Assembly (NCBI GenBank): GCA_035632095.1
Contig: DASQHM010000090.1
Location: 1-6,236 of the forward strand
Direction of reading: 5' to 3'
Length of the DNA: 6,236 nucleotides
Origin: DASQHM01 sp035632095
Lineage (GTDB): Bacteria; Pseudomonadota; Alphaproteobacteria; Ferrovibrionales; Ferrovibrionaceae
Shown here: positions 6,158 to 6,236 of the stretch, piece after piece
How the letters are laid out: each line of letters starts with the position of its first letter
Position numbering within the stretch: the stretch's first letter is position 1
Translations under genes and position numbers: made by a program
The notes under the pieces: model-generated
The model's database searches: none
Told to the model about the DNA's origin: nothing
The model's input: only the letters and a program-made list of their open reading frames with translations

Positions 6158-6236
6158 ATGAAGTTTGGACCAGGCGTGATTGCCCTTGGCGTATTGGCGA
6201 TAGCAAGTGCCGCGGCGGGCTTCGCCGCTGCGGCCG
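6158..6236 (+). CDS. N-terminus of a probable exported protein, cut by window edge
   Basis: Only 26 codons are visible from ATG 6158. They encode MKFGPG, a hydrophobic stretch VIALGVLAIA, and then an alanine-rich run with possible A-x-A signal peptidase sites, which is a typical Sec signal peptide. A purine-rich GGAAAAGG at 6140-6147 precedes the ATG by 10 nt. The mature protein lies outside the window, so function cannot be stated. It is divergent from the LOG gene. An alternative frame from ATG 6046 is also open to the edge, but it lacks an SD and encodes an arginine- and glycine-rich peptide of unlikely composition. Confidence 0.65.
   Translation, partial: MKFGPGVIALGVLAIASAAAGFAAAA

Noticed and set aside
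6046..6236. Frame from ATG 6046 open to the window edge
   Set aside because: It has no ribosome binding site and its translation is rich in Arg, Gly and Pro. The overlapping frame from 6158 gives a clean signal peptide and has a purine-rich upstream site.

Overview
The window is a GC-rich stretch of bacterial chromosome that looks alphaproteobacterial. The evidence is the GC-rich codon choice, a eukaryote-like 404-residue NADP isocitrate dehydrogenase of the kind usual in that class, and alaS close to icd. No mobile element, tRNA, rRNA or CRISPR array was seen. I infer that recA may lie upstream of the window, because recA-alaS-icd neighbourhoods are common in this class; this cannot be seen here.

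Layout. Positions 1-2658 (+) hold alaS, cut at its 5' end by the window edge. After an 86-bp gap comes a six-transmembrane, cyclic-nucleotide-gated type potassium channel at 2745-3920 (+). Its start codon is the third copy of a 17-bp tandem repeat, and each copy begins with ATG. A 61-bp gap with overlapping inverted repeats separates it from the convergent icd (3982-5196, -). Upstream of icd on the same strand is a LOG-family phosphoribohydrolase (5312-5896, -). A 261-bp divergent intergenic region with several hairpins follows (5897-6157). A gene for a probable exported protein then starts at 6158 (+) and runs off the window.

Functionally the genes are mostly housekeeping: tRNA-Ala charging and editing, the TCA-cycle step that makes 2-oxoglutarate and NADPH, and nucleotide-monophosphate hydrolysis. 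The potassium channel adds ligand-controlled K+ permeability at the inner membrane. Nothing in the sequence shows that these genes act as one system. alaS and the channel could share a transcript, since no terminator is visible between them. LOG and icd are codirectional but 115 bp apart, and icd has its own plausible promoter and a good ribosome binding site.

The most unusual signal is the triplicated start region of the channel gene. Two six-codon reading frames, each ending in an ATGA overlap with the next ATG, lead step by step into the channel's own ATG. The next most interesting signals are the hairpin and direct-repeat cluster and the structured leader between LOG and the exported protein. 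I found no convincing new multi-gene system.
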